Shown here one piece after another: positions 29,586 through 37,878 of a stretch of DNA of 64,000 bases. Within the stretch, counting starts at the first letter, position 1, and the number at the start of each line of letters is the position of its first letter. Below the pieces are notes generated by a model. That model was not told where the DNA came from and ran no database searches. It saw only the letters and a list, made by a program, of their open reading frames with translations. Source of the DNA: Roseovarius litoreus (GTDB lineage: Bacteria; Pseudomonadota; Alphaproteobacteria; Rhodobacterales; Rhodobacteraceae); contig NZ_FRCB01000007.1 in the NCBI RefSeq assembly GCF_900142765.1, positions 62,001 through 126,000 on the forward strand, read 5' to 3'. The translations under genes were made by a program, and so were the position numbers.

Positions 29586-31166
29586 ATGACCGAAGTCTTG
29601 AGTGCCGGGCAGATGCGCGCCCTTGAAGCCGAGGCCATCGAGTCGGGGCAGGTGACCGAGTTGGAGCTGATGGAGCGCGCCGGTCGGGGCGTTATCGAGG
29701 CGGTTTTCGCGCAATGGCCGGATCTGGCGCAGGCGCCGGGATGGGCGGCTGTGCTCTGCGGGCCGGGCAATAATGGCGGCGACGGGTTCGTCATCGCGCG
29801 GCTGTTGCGCAACTGGGGCTGGGAGGTCGATCTGTGGCTTTTGGGTGATCCCGAGACGCTGCCGCCCGATGCCAGGGCCAATCACGACCGCTGGTGCGCG
29901 ATGGGCGGCGCGGTGCGCCCCTATCGCGAGGAGGGGGAGGGCGCGTTCGCCCTTCCGGACAGGGGGCATGACGGGCGGGCGCTGCTGGTGGATGCGCTTT
30001 TCGGCACGGGGCTGACGCGGCCGCTCGAAGGGGTGGATGCGTTCGGGCTGGCCACGCAGATGGCGGCACGGCGGGGCGCAAGGGTTGTTGCGGTGGACGT
30101 GCCAAGCGGGCTTTGCGCGGATTCAGGCCGCTATCTGAGGCGCGAGGGCGCGGCGCGATACCATGAGGCGGTGCGCGCCGATCTGACGGTGAGTTTCCAC
30201 GCGGCCAAGCTGGGGCATTACCTGCAGGATGGGCCTGCGGCCTGTGGGGCGCTGGCGATTGCGGATATCGGGCTGGAGGGGCCGGAGGATCCGCTGGTGG
30301 CGCAGCTTGTCGATGCGCCTGATGGGGAGGTTCTGAACAAGCGGCAGGGGCATAAATACGGGCATGGTCATGCGCTGATCCTGTCGGGAGATGCGGGGCA
30401 GACCGGGGCGGCGCGGCTGGCGGCGCGTGCGGCGCTGCGGATCGGGGCGGGGCTTGTGACGCTTGGCGTGCCGCCGGGGGCGCAGGCCGAGGTCGCAGCA
30501 CAGATCACCGCGCTGATGATGCGCCCTGTGCCGGATATCGATGCGCTGGCGGAGCTGCTGGACGATCCGAGGTTTTCGGCCATCGGGCTTGGTCCGGGGA
30601 TGGGGGTGAGCGAGCCTACGGCCAGTCTGGCGGCGGTGGCGGTGTCGTCGGGGCGGCCCTGCGTTCTGGACGCGGATGCGCTGAGCGTCTTTGCGGATAA
30701 TCCGGACGAGCTGTTCGATCTGACGACGGGGACGCAGTGCGTCCTGACCCCGCATGGCGGAGAGTTCGCGCGGCTTTTCCCGGATCTGGCCGAGCGTCTG
30801 GTGGCGGTGCCGACGACCGGCCCGGCCATGTCGCGGGTGGATGCGGCACGCGCGGCGGCAAAGCGGGCGGGCTGCGTTCTGCTGCTCAAGGGGGCGGATA
30901 CGGTGATCGCGGCGGCCGATGGGCGGGTGTCGATCCATGCGGCCTGTTACGGGCGCGCGGCGCCCTGGCTGGCGACGGCTGGATCAGGCGACGTGTTGAC
31001 CGGGCTGATTACAGGGCTGATGGCGCGCGGGTTCGGCCCGATGCAGGCCAGCGAGCTGGCGGCATGGTGCCATGTGGAGGCGGCACGCCGCTATGGTCCG
31101 GGGCTGATTGCCGAAGATCTGCCCGAGGCGTTGCCGGGTGTCTTGCGAGGGCTGGGCGCCTGCTGA
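29586..31166 (+). CDS. nnrD: Bifunctional NAD(P)H-hydrate epimerase / ADP-dependent dehydratase
   Basis: This 526-residue protein repairs hydrated NAD(P)H. The N-terminal YjeF_N epimerase domain (1 to about 215) has CGPGNNGGDGFVIARLL near residue 57 and VDALFGTGLTRPL near 135. The C-terminal ribokinase-like dehydratase domain has GHGHALILSGDAGQTGAARLA near 260, VLDADALSVF near 360, TPHGGEFARLF near 386 and ATAGSGDVLTGLITGL near 464. ATG 29586 follows GGGAGTGAG; ATG 29583 is adjacent. It is divergent from glnB. Confidence 0.94.
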   Translation: MTEVLSAGQMRALEAEAIESGQVTELELMERAGRGVIEAVFAQWPDLAQAPGWAAVLCGPGNNGGDGFVIARLLRNWGWEVDLWLLGDPETLPPDARANHDRWCAMGGAVRPYREEGEGAFALPDRGHDGRALLVDALFGTGLTRPLEGVDAFGLATQMAARRGARVVAVDVPSGLCADSGRYLRREGAARYHEAVRADLTVSFHAAKLGHYLQDGPAACGALAIADIGLEGPEDPLVAQLVDAPDGEVLNKRQGHKYGHGHALILSGDAGQTGAARLAARAALRIGAGLVTLGVPPGAQAEVAAQITALMMRPVPDIDALAELLDDPRFSAIGLGPGMGVSEPTASLAAVAVSSGRPCVLDADALSVFADNPDELFDLTTGTQCVLTPHGGEFARLFPDLAERLVAVPTTGPAMSRVDAARAAAKRAGCVLLLKGADTVIAAADGRVSIHAACYGRAAPWLATAGSGDVLTGLITGLMARGFGPMQASELAAWCHVEAARRYGPGLIAEDLPEALPGVLRGLGAC

Positions 31167-31207
31167 GGCGCCAGCCCCCGTCGTGATCGGTGGAGAGAGC
31201 CGTCGTA

Positions 31208-31705
31208 TCAGGCGGCGGCGGAGGTCGCTTCCGCAGCGACATGCCCGGCCACTTCGATCCCGTCGACATAAAGGATGTGAGGGCGGTCGAATTCCAGGGT
31301 GCAGAGGGTCATCCAGACCGCATCCTCGAACCGGACGAATTCGCCATCGACCAGACGTTCCGCGGGCACAAGCGCCTGTGGCGTGCCGAAAAGTGCTTCG
31401 GCCCGCCAGTCGCGGATCAGCACCATTTGACCCGCAGGCAAGGTCACGTCCCGATCGGGGCGCGTGTGGCCAAGCGAGCCCGCGGCGATATGCACTGCGG
31501 CAGCCTGAATGCGGCATTGATGGACCTTGCGCAGAACGGCCATGCCGCTGTCACGGGTCACGATGCGGTCGCCGGGCTTGACGTCGCCGACCAGTTTTTC
31601 GCCGTCTAGTGTAAGAATGATCGATTGGGCCATAAGCCCTGTGCATTCATTCGGATTCCCGGTGGACTGTCCACCGTTGATCCGCCCGACCGTTTTCGGT
31701 TTCAT
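31208..31705 (-). CDS. Hint (hedgehog/intein-like) domain protein
   Basis: This 165-residue protein consists of little more than one Hint domain: SIILTLDGEKLVGDVKPGDR near residue 27, then IVTRDSGMAVLRKVHQ, RDVTLPAGQMVLIRDWRAEALFG and VPAERLVDGEFVRF. Family members carry large repeat or adhesin regions, but here there is no partner domain and no signal peptide. The usual nucleophile position after the N-terminal strand is not a cysteine (SIILT), so self-cleavage is doubtful. ATG 31705 has GAGTGAG seven bases before it. Confidence 0.75.
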   Translation of the reverse strand: MKPKTVGRINGGQSTGNPNECTGLMAQSIILTLDGEKLVGDVKPGDRIVTRDSGMAVLRKVHQCRIQAAAVHIAAGSLGHTRPDRDVTLPAGQMVLIRDWRAEALFGTPQALVPAERLVDGEFVRFEDAVWMTLCTLEFDRPHILYVDGIEVAGHVAAEATSAAA

Positions 31706-31866
31706 GGCGTTACTCACTCTGTTACTGCCTCAATTTTTTCTGCCACAATATGGCAAGAATATGTAAATGTCGCGATCTTTTTGCGGGCTGGATACATCAA
31801 ACTTGAGATTATTTTTCCTCTCGCATCCGGAATGCGCCTTTGCTAGAGACCGCTCTATCACGCTTG

Positions 31867-31882
31867 GCCTGCCATGGCAGGC
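31867..31882. promoter_or_regulatory. Perfect 16-bp palindrome upstream of tRNA-Leu
   Basis: GCCTGCCATGGCAGGC is fully self-complementary and ends 12 bases before the tRNA. It may be a protein-binding site or a structure in the tRNA precursor leader. There is no further evidence. Confidence 0.35.
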
Positions 31883-31894
31883 GGCGTGGAACTG

Positions 31895-31979
31895 GCGGGT
31901 GTGGCGGAATTGGTAGACGCACCAGATTTAGGTTCTGGCGCCGCAAGGCGTGGGGGTTCAAGTCCCTCCACCCGCACCA
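31895..31979 (+). tRNA. tRNA-Leu (anticodon UAG)
   Basis: The acceptor GCGGGTG pairs with CACCCGC, and CCA is encoded. The anticodon stem CCAGA/TCTGG encloses TTTAGGT, giving anticodon TAG. A long variable arm (GCGCCGCAAGGCGT) marks a class II tRNA, and the T arm reads GGGGGTTCAAGTCCCTC. At 85 bases it fits leucine tRNAs. Confidence 0.97.
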
Positions 31980-32081
31980 GTGATCCCTGAGCAAAGGGCG
32001 GCCATGGCCGAGGCGTTGCACGCCTTCATGCATTTGGCCGAAGGGGCATGTGCCTTGCGCGCGTTGCGTGCTGATTCAGGG

Positions 32082-32110
32082 TTGATCCTGCCTCGGGGCC
32101 AAACTAGTAA
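32082..32110 (+). promoter_or_regulatory. Candidate sigma-70 promoter for tig
   Basis: TTGATC and TAGTAA are separated by 17 bases, about 58 bases before the tig start. The leader then holds a GC hairpin (GGGCGCC-GTTCG-GGCGCCC, 32127–32145). Confidence 0.4.
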
Positions 32111-32168
32111 GACGAAAATTTCACCGGGGCGCCGTTCGGGCGCCCTGTCAGCTTATGCGAGGAAGCTC

Positions 32169-33500
32169 ATGCAAGTCACCGAGACCCAGAACGAAGGCCT
32201 GAAGCGCGCCTACAAGATGATCCTGACAGCGCAGGAGCTGGAAGACAAGGTAACCGAAAAGCTGAAAGAGGCTCAGCCGGATGTGGCGTTGAAGGGCTTC
32301 CGCAAGGGCAAGGTGCCGCTCGCGCTGCTGAAAAAGCAGTTCGGGCAGCGGGTGCTCGGCGAGGCCATGCAGGAAGCCGTGGACGGCGCGATGTCGGCCC
32401 ATTTCGAGGAAAAGGGCGAGCGTCCGGCGGCAGAGCCTGCGGTCAAGATGGTCAACGAGGACTGGAAAGAGGGCGACGACGTCGAGATCGAGATGTCCTA
32501 CGAGGCGCTGCCCGAGATCCCCGAGGTCGATCTGTCGGTGATCAAGGTCGAGCGACTGGTCGCCAAGGCCGATGACGCGGCCGTGGACGAGGCGCTGAAG
32601 AACCTTGCCGAGAGCGCACAGGACTTCAAGGACCGCAAGAAAGGCTCCAAGTCGAAGGACGGCGATCAGGTTGTGATCAATTTCGTCGGCAAGGTGGATG
32701 GTGAGGCCTTTGAAGGCGGCAGCGCCGAGGATTATCCGCTGGTGCTTGGCTCCAACAGCTTCATCCCCGGTTTCGAGGATCAGCTGGTCGGCGTGAAGGT
32801 CGGCGAGGAAAAGGACGTCACCGTCAAGTTTCCCGACGAGTACCAGGCCGCGCATCTGGCCGGCAAGGATGCCGTCTTTGAATGCACGATCAAGGAAATC
32901 AAGGAGCCGGTCGCGGCCGAGATCAACGACGATCTGGCCCAGAAATACGGCGCCGAAAGCCTGGATGCCCTGAAGGGTCAGATCAAGGAGCGTCTGGAAG
33001 CCGAATATGCCGGCGCCGCACGCGCCGTGATGAAGCGCCATCTGCTGGACGAGATGGACAAGCTCGTCGATTTCGATCTGCCCCCCAGCATGGTCCAGGC
33101 CGAGGCCAACCAGATCGCCCATCAGCTCTGGCACGAGGAAAACCCCGAGGTGCAGGGCCACGATCACCCCGAGATCGAGCCGACCGAAGAGCACACCAAG
33201 CTGGCCGAGCGCCGCGTGCGTCTTGGCCTTCTGCTGGCCCATCTGGGCCAGAAAGCCGAGGTCGAGGTGACCGATGCCGAGATGACACAGGCCGTGATGC
33301 AGCAGGCCCGCCAGTATCCGGGGCAGGAGCGTCAGTTCTTCGAATTCGTGCAGAACAACCCGCAGATGCGCCAGCAGCTGCGCGCGCCGATCTTCGAGGA
33401 CAAGGTGATCGACTATGTCGCCGAGCTGGCGCAGGTCACCGAAAAAGAGAGCACCAAGGACGAGCTTGAAAAGGCTGTCGAGGCGATGGACGAGGAATAA
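32169..33500 (+). CDS. tig: Trigger factor
   Basis: This 443-residue ribosome-bound chaperone has peptidyl-prolyl isomerase activity. The N-terminal ribosome-binding domain includes the [17 protein letters not shown] signature near residue 41. The FKBP-type domain runs from about 158 ([20 protein letters not shown]) to 245. The long helical C-terminal chaperone arms follow. ATG 32169 has GAGGAAG upstream and matches family length. It is a single-gene unit with its own terminator. The usual downstream clpP is not here. Confidence 0.97.
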   Translation: MQVTETQNEGLKRAYKMILTAQELEDKVTEKLKEAQPDVALKGFRKGKVPLALLKKQFGQRVLGEAMQEAVDGAMSAHFEEKGERPAAEPAVKMVNEDWKEGDDVEIEMSYEALPEIPEVDLSVIKVERLVAKADDAAVDEALKNLAESAQDFKDRKKGSKSKDGDQVVINFVGKVDGEAFEGGSAEDYPLVLGSNSFIPGFEDQLVGVKVGEEKDVTVKFPDEYQAAHLAGKDAVFECTIKEIKEPVAAEINDDLAQKYGAESLDALKGQIKERLEAEYAGAARAVMKRHLLDEMDKLVDFDLPPSMVQAEANQIAHQLWHEENPEVQGHDHPEIEPTEEHTKLAERRVRLGLLLAHLGQKAEVEVTDAEMTQAVMQQARQYPGQERQFFEFVQNNPQMRQQLRAPIFEDKVIDYVAELAQVTEKESTKDELEKAVEAMDEE

Positions 33501-33537
33501 GGCGCAATCGGTCTTTCAGACCGCGCCGGACCACGAT

Positions 33538-33570
33538 GGGCCGCTCCGATCTGACGGAGCGGCCCTTTTT
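33538..33570 (+). terminator. Intrinsic terminator of tig
   Basis: GGGCCGCTCC and GGAGCGGCCC form a perfect 10-bp stem with an 8-base loop, followed by five Ts, 37 bases past the tig stop. Confidence 0.93.
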
Positions 33571-33646
33571 CGTTCGCGCCTTGCGGCGCCTGTCCATCGG
33601 TGCACCGACAGGCGGCAAGGCGGGGCAGATACCCGTCAGGCACACA

Positions 33647-33675
33647 CAAAAAGGGCCGCATGATCCATGCGGCCC
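33647..33675 (-). terminator. Intrinsic terminator of the rpsF-rpsR-rplI operon
   Basis: On the reverse strand GGGCCGCAT and ATGCGGCCC form a 9-bp stem with loop GGATC, followed by TTTTTG. It lies 27 bases past the rplI stop. Confidence 0.92.
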
Positions 33676-33701
33676 TTTGGTATATTCGGCTCTGAGGCGG
33701 C

Positions 33702-34328
33702 TCAGCGCTCTTCGTCGTCCTGCGCGGGGCGGGCGGTTTCGACGGTTTCGGCGAGGTCTTCGTCGTCCGCCGCTGCACCACCGATATCGTCGAAGAGTTC
33801 CGCAATCTCGAAATCCGCGGCTTCTTCTTCCTCGGCTGCGACCTGCTGAATGGTCTTGCCGGACGCCTGAAGCTCGGCTTCCTCGGGGGAGCGGGCGACG
33901 TTGAGTTGCATGGTCACGTCGACTTCGGGGTGCAGATGCACCTCGACTTCGTGCAGACCGAGGGTCTTGATCGGCTGACGGATCAGAACCTGCTTGCGGT
34001 CGATGGTGAACCCGGCCTCGGTGGCAACGATGGCCGCGTCACGGGTCGAGACGGAGCCATAGAGGTTGCCGCCGTCGGATGCCTGGCGAATCACCACGAA
34101 TTGCTGACCGTCGAGTTGCTCGGCCAGTTTCTCGGCTTCCTTGCGGCTTTCGAGATTGTGCGCCTCAAGCTGTGCCTTGCGGTTCTCGAAGCCCTTGATG
34201 TTGGCTTCGGAGGCGGTCAGCGCCTTGCCCTGCGGCAGCAGGTAGTTGCGCGCATAGCCGGGCTTGACGTCGACGACTTCGCCCATCTGGCCCAGCTTGG
34301 CCACGCGTTCGAGAAGGATAACTTGCAT
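33702..34328 (-). CDS. rplI: 50S ribosomal protein L9
   Basis: This 208-residue protein binds 23S rRNA near the L1 stalk. The N-terminal domain [21 protein letters not shown], then [13 protein letters not shown] near residue 23, is standard, as is the C-terminal domain with the [12 protein letters not shown] segment. It exceeds the usual ~150 residues through an acidic tail of about 50 residues ([16 protein letters not shown]), which may be disordered. It is the last gene of the S6–S18–L9 operon. Confidence 0.97.
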   Translation of the reverse strand: MQVILLERVAKLGQMGEVVDVKPGYARNYLLPQGKALTASEANIKGFENRKAQLEAHNLESRKEAEKLAEQLDGQQFVVIRQASDGGNLYGSVSTRDAAIVATEAGFTIDRKQVLIRQPIKTLGLHEVEVHLHPEVDVTMQLNVARSPEEAELQASGKTIQQVAAEEEEAADFEIAELFDDIGGAAADDEDLAETVETARPAQDDEER

Positions 34329-34340
34329 GATGCTCTCTCC

Positions 34341-34568
34341 TTACTTCACGGCGTAGGGGAGCAGGGCGAGGAACCGTGCGCGCTTGATGGCACGGGACAG
34401 TTCACGCTGCTTCTTGGCCGAAACGGCGGTGATGCGCGACGGGACGATCTTGCCGCGCTCGGAAATATAGCGCTGGAGCAGTTTCGTGTCCTTGTAGTCG
34501 ATCGCAGGTGCATTGTCGCCCGAGAAGGGGCAGACCTTGCGGCGGCGGAAAAACGGTTTTGCAGCCAT
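34341..34568 (-). CDS. rpsR: 30S ribosomal protein S18
   Basis: This 75-residue protein of the 30S platform pairs with S6. [18 protein letters not shown] near the start and [20 protein letters not shown] near residue 26 are typical, followed by [15 protein letters not shown]. It lies 28 bases after rpsF and 12 before rplI. Confidence 0.97.
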   Translation of the reverse strand: MAAKPFFRRRKVCPFSGDNAPAIDYKDTKLLQRYISERGKIVPSRITAVSAKKQRELSRAIKRARFLALLPYAVK

Positions 34569-34596
34569 GGTTTAGTGTCCTTTCTTCAGGCGAATA

Positions 34597-34950
34597 TCAA
34601 CGGCGCTCGCGACGGGGTTCACGTTCGTCGCGCTTTTGCATCTGGACCGAGGGACCCTCGGCATGCTCGTCGACCTTGATGGTCATGACGCGCATCACGT
34701 CGTCGTGCAGACGCATCAGGCGCTCCATTTCCTGAACGGCCGGCGCGGGTGCGTCGGTTTTCAGGAAAGCGTAGTGCCCCTTGCGGTTCTTGTTGATCTT
34801 GTAGGCCATCGTCTTGACGCCCCAGTACTCGCTGTCGACGATCTTGCCGCCGTTGTCGGACAGAACGGTACCGAAATGTTCGATGAGGCCCTCGGCCTGC
34901 GCGTTGGACAGATCCTGGCGCGCGATGAATACATGCTCGTAGAGCGGCAT
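34597..34950 (-). CDS. rpsF: 30S ribosomal protein S6
   Basis: This 117-residue protein binds 16S rRNA with S18. MPLYEHVFIARQDLSNAQ starts the single domain, and EYWGVKTMAYKINKNRKGHY near residue 42 is the family signature. The last 20 residues are charged and probably disordered. ATG 34950 follows GTGGAGATCAC; longer upstream frames are not needed. It is the first gene of the S6–S18–L9 operon, divergent from a small membrane-protein gene across 260 bases that must hold both promoters. Confidence 0.97.
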   Translation of the reverse strand: MPLYEHVFIARQDLSNAQAEGLIEHFGTVLSDNGGKIVDSEYWGVKTMAYKINKNRKGHYAFLKTDAPAPAVQEMERLMRLHDDVMRVMTIKVDEHAEGPSVQMQKRDEREPRRERR

Positions 34951-35210
34951 GTGATCTCCACTTTTTTCAAGGCGCATTTCATAGGTGGGGTCATGTCCTT
35001 CCGCTGCCCCACCACGAGAGACTGCGCGGTTCAAATCGTTTTGCGAAAGGAAGCCGGTCCTTACGACGGATTGCGCCGCGTGGCAAGGCCCGCCGAACGG
35101 GGCGGCGCAGAAGCAAGATTTCTCCGCGTATGCGCCAAAAACCTGCCCGATTTGGATGGTCTGTATACCGATGTTCAATTGTGTACGAGTAACAAGAATG
35201 AGGTCGAGCA

Positions 35211-35699
35211 ATGGTTGCCTTTCCCGATCAGTATCGTTCGAAGATACAAGACGGCGTCCCCGAAAATGGATACAAGCCCGGTTCCGCGCTGCGTCGCGCG
35301 GTGCTGATGTGTCTGGGCGCCGCGTTCCTGATGTCGGCCATGGGCCTGTGGATCATGCCGGGAGAGCCGGGCGATCACGCGATGAAGGTGATCAAGCTGC
35401 TGATCTCCGCAGTGGCGGTTATCGCCGGTCTGACCTGTCTTTCCTGTCTGGGCAGTGACCGCGCCGATCCCGAAATTCACATCGACCGGGCCCGGGGCGA
35501 ACTGCGCGTGATCGAGCGCGATGCAAGGGGCACCCTGCAGGTCGCGGTCTCTCATCAGCTGGACAGCCTGCAGGAGGCGACGCTGGACAACGGGTTCTTT
35601 TCGGTGCGCGACGCAGGCGGCAGGGAGCTGGTGTCGGTGCGGGTGACCGATCGCCGGTTGCATGATCAACTGTGCCGGGTGTTCGATCTTCGGGCGTGA
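35211..35699 (+). CDS. Uncharacterised two-helix membrane protein
   Basis: This is a 162-residue protein. Two hydrophobic helices (VLMCLGAAFLMSAMGLWIM and VIKLLISAVAVIAGLTCLSC) follow a short N-terminal tail. The remaining 75 residues are likely cytoplasmic (PEIHIDRARGELRVIERDARG, QEATLDNGFFSVRD), with a two-layered beta pattern. I do not recognise a named family. ATG 35211 has only a modest upstream GAGGTCGAGC. It stands alone between rpsF and the YceI gene. Confidence 0.65.
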   Translation: MVAFPDQYRSKIQDGVPENGYKPGSALRRAVLMCLGAAFLMSAMGLWIMPGEPGDHAMKVIKLLISAVAVIAGLTCLSCLGSDRADPEIHIDRARGELRVIERDARGTLQVAVSHQLDSLQEATLDNGFFSVRDAGGRELVSVRVTDRRLHDQLCRVFDLRA

Positions 35700-35842
35700 G
35701 CGGTCCGCGCCAAGCGAAAACCTGCGCCACATCTGTTCGCTGATCCACACATTTTGTTGAATTCTGGGGGATTGTCCGCTGTAGCGGACGCCCCACGTTT
35801 GCTTTACACGCGTTTTCACACAACCCTACAGGGAGAATTGCA

Positions 35843-36418
35843 ATGAGAAAGACCCTTCTGGCCGCAGCATTGACGCTTGGTGCAAGTGCCGCCTTTGCTG
35901 CCCCCGAGACCTATGAGCTGGACGCGAGCCACAGCCAGATCGTGTTCTCGTATGACCACCTTGGCTATTCGACGACCTTCGGCATGTTCTCGGGCTTCGA
36001 GGGCGAGATCATGTTCGATCAGGAAAACCCGGCCAATTCGTCGGTGACGGTGTCGATGCCCGTGCGCTCGATGCTGACCGGCTGGGAAAAGCGGTTCGAG
36101 CATTTCATGTCCGATGATTTCTTCGGCGCAGCCGAGGGGGACATGGTGACCTTTACCTCCACCGGCATCGAGGTGACGGGAGATGACACGGCCAAGATCA
36201 CCGGTGATCTGACGATGAACGGTGTGACCAAATCGGTGGTGCTGGATGCCAAGCTGAACAAGGTCGAAGGCCATCCGATGAAGAACGGCCAGCCCTGGGC
36301 CGGGTTCGATGCGACAACCACGCTGTTGCGCTCGGATTTCGGTGTGGGCCAGTTCGCCCCCGCCGTCAGCGATGAGGTCGAGGTCATGATCTCGATCGAG
36401 GCCGGCAAGGCGCAGTAA
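35843..36418 (+). CDS. YceI family periplasmic lipid-binding protein
   Basis: This is a 191-residue precursor with a signal peptide (RKTLLAAALTLGASAAFAAP). The mature YceI lipocalin-like barrel begins YELDASHSQIVFSYDHLG near residue 23 and includes VSMPVRSMLTGWEKRFEHFMS, KITGDLTMNGVTKSVVLDAK and RSDFGVGQFAPAVSDEVEVM. Relatives bind polyprenoid lipids. AGGGAGAATTGCA gives a good ribosome site. The next gene, facing it, carries a second YceI domain on a cytochrome b561. Confidence 0.93.
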   Translation: MRKTLLAAALTLGASAAFAAPETYELDASHSQIVFSYDHLGYSTTFGMFSGFEGEIMFDQENPANSSVTVSMPVRSMLTGWEKRFEHFMSDDFFGAAEGDMVTFTSTGIEVTGDDTAKITGDLTMNGVTKSVVLDAKLNKVEGHPMKNGQPWAGFDATTTLLRSDFGVGQFAPAVSDEVEVMISIEAGKAQ

Positions 36419-36441
36419 GCCTGCAGCAGTTTCAAAAGATG

Positions 36442-36472
36442 AAAGGCCAGCCCGGTTTGGGCTGGCCTTTTT
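36442..36472. terminator. Shared terminator between the two convergent YceI genes
   Basis: AAAGGCCAGCCC and GGGCTGGCCTTT pair perfectly over 12 bases with a 5-base loop, followed by TTC on the forward strand. A-rich sequence lies on the other side, so it can stop both transcripts. Confidence 0.88.
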
Positions 36473-36499
36473 CTTTGGTGCAGATGGATCGGGGAGCGA

Positions 36500-37717
36500 T
36501 CAGCCGCGCGCGGCGGTCAGATCGAAGCTGATATCGACGGTCGCGCCCAGAGAGTCCGTGCCATCGCCGCCGATCCCGAAGTTGCGCCGATCCACGCTCA
36601 GCCCGCCACCGGCAGAGGCCGTGTCGCCGTCGATGCTCAGGTCGAACGGCATCTCGACCGGGACCGACTGATCCTTGATCGTCAGCGTGCCGCGCGCCAG
36701 TTTGCCGGTCTCAGTGGTCAGGATATCGGCCTGGAAGGTGGCTGTGGGGAAGTTTTCGGCGTTGAAATACTCCTTGCCCATGGCCTGATCGGTGACTGAT
36801 CCCAAGGTGAGCGATCCGATGGATATGGTCACGGTGACCTCCCCGTGGCGGTTGTTTGCGTCGGGCTGCTCGGCATAGCTGATCTCGGCGGTCCAGTCGG
36901 CGAAGCTTCCGGTGACCTGACTGCCCATCTGGGTGATGCTGATGTTCAACGTGCCCTGCTGAACCTGCCATTCGCTGTCGACGGCGGCCAAAGTGGCCAT
37001 GCCCGTGGCACCCGCCCCCTTCGAGAACCAGCCCAAGGCACCGGCGCCACCCAGCACCGCCGCCCAGACCGCAAGTGCTGTCACGAAGGGCAGGAGATGC
37101 CCGGGTTGCCTCGCGGTGGGATGCGCGGGGTTCAGGCCGGGCAGCATCCGGCGCAAGGTGGCATCGCCATCGATCACGTGATGCTTGAGCGCGCCCGCCA
37201 CATGCAGCGTGATCGCGCCGACCAGCACCCATTGCAGAACGAAATGCACAACGCTGGAGATCTCGGCCAGATGCGGGTCTTGCGGCACGAAGGGCAAGGT
37301 TTGCTCGAAGGGCCACCAGATCGGCGCAAACCCTGTGGTGGCGGCGTGATGCACCCAGCCCGACAACGGCACCAGCACCAGCGAGCCGTAAAGCAGCCAG
37401 TGCACGGTTTCGGCCAACCACGCCTCGGCCCGCTTGTCGCCGTTCAGAAGGCCCGGCTTGGGCTGGCTGATGGCCCACCCGATACGCGCCAGCGCCACGA
37501 AGAACACGGCAAGCCCGAGGGTCTTGTGAGCCGAGAAGAGCGTGGTGGCCAGCCGCACGGTCGCCTCGGATGCGGAGGCATCGGGATTGCGTATCTGATG
37601 GGCCAGGTCATTGGCGATCAGCCCCAACGGTATCACCGCAAGGATCAGGAGCGCGGTGAGCCAGTGGAACGTCTTGGTCACGCTGCCATAGGTCGTGCTG
37701 GAGTTGCTGGTGGGCAT
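36500..37717 (-). CDS. Cytochrome b561 fused to a YceI domain
   Basis: This is a 405-residue fusion. The N-terminal half is a four-helix cytochrome b561 with heme-ligand histidines in KTFHWLTALL near residue 18, SAHKTLGLAVFF near 63, VHWLLYGSL near 106 and LHVAGALKHHVID near 172. A fifth helix (LPFVTALAVWAAVLGGAGALGW) leads to a C-terminal YceI barrel (WQVQQGTLNISITQMGSQV to the end) with FPTATFQADI and SVDRRNFGIGGDG. It may move electrons across the membrane to a quinone or lipid held by the barrel, but this is inference. ATG 37717 has AGGAG upstream. It is convergent with a stand-alone YceI gene. Confidence 0.88.
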   Translation of the reverse strand: MPTSNSSTTYGSVTKTFHWLTALLILAVIPLGLIANDLAHQIRNPDASASEATVRLATTLFSAHKTLGLAVFFVALARIGWAISQPKPGLLNGDKRAEAWLAETVHWLLYGSLVLVPLSGWVHHAATTGFAPIWWPFEQTLPFVPQDPHLAEISSVVHFVLQWVLVGAITLHVAGALKHHVIDGDATLRRMLPGLNPAHPTARQPGHLLPFVTALAVWAAVLGGAGALGWFSKGAGATGMATLAAVDSEWQVQQGTLNISITQMGSQVTGSFADWTAEISYAEQPDANNRHGEVTVTISIGSLTLGSVTDQAMGKEYFNAENFPTATFQADILTTETGKLARGTLTIKDQSVPVEMPFDLSIDGDTASAGGGLSVDRRNFGIGGDGTDSLGATVDISFDLTAARG

Positions 37718-37878
37718 CGCTTGGCTCCTGTCGGTTGCGTCTGCAGGCCAATCTAGCCGGGCTTCGGACAGGAACAATGCCCGCCTGCGCACAGGCGACG
37801 TGCGCGGGTGTTGGTCGTTGCCTCCGGGCGCGAGGCGCGCTATCCGGGGGGCGCAAGATCAGGGAGGCAGACGATCAG

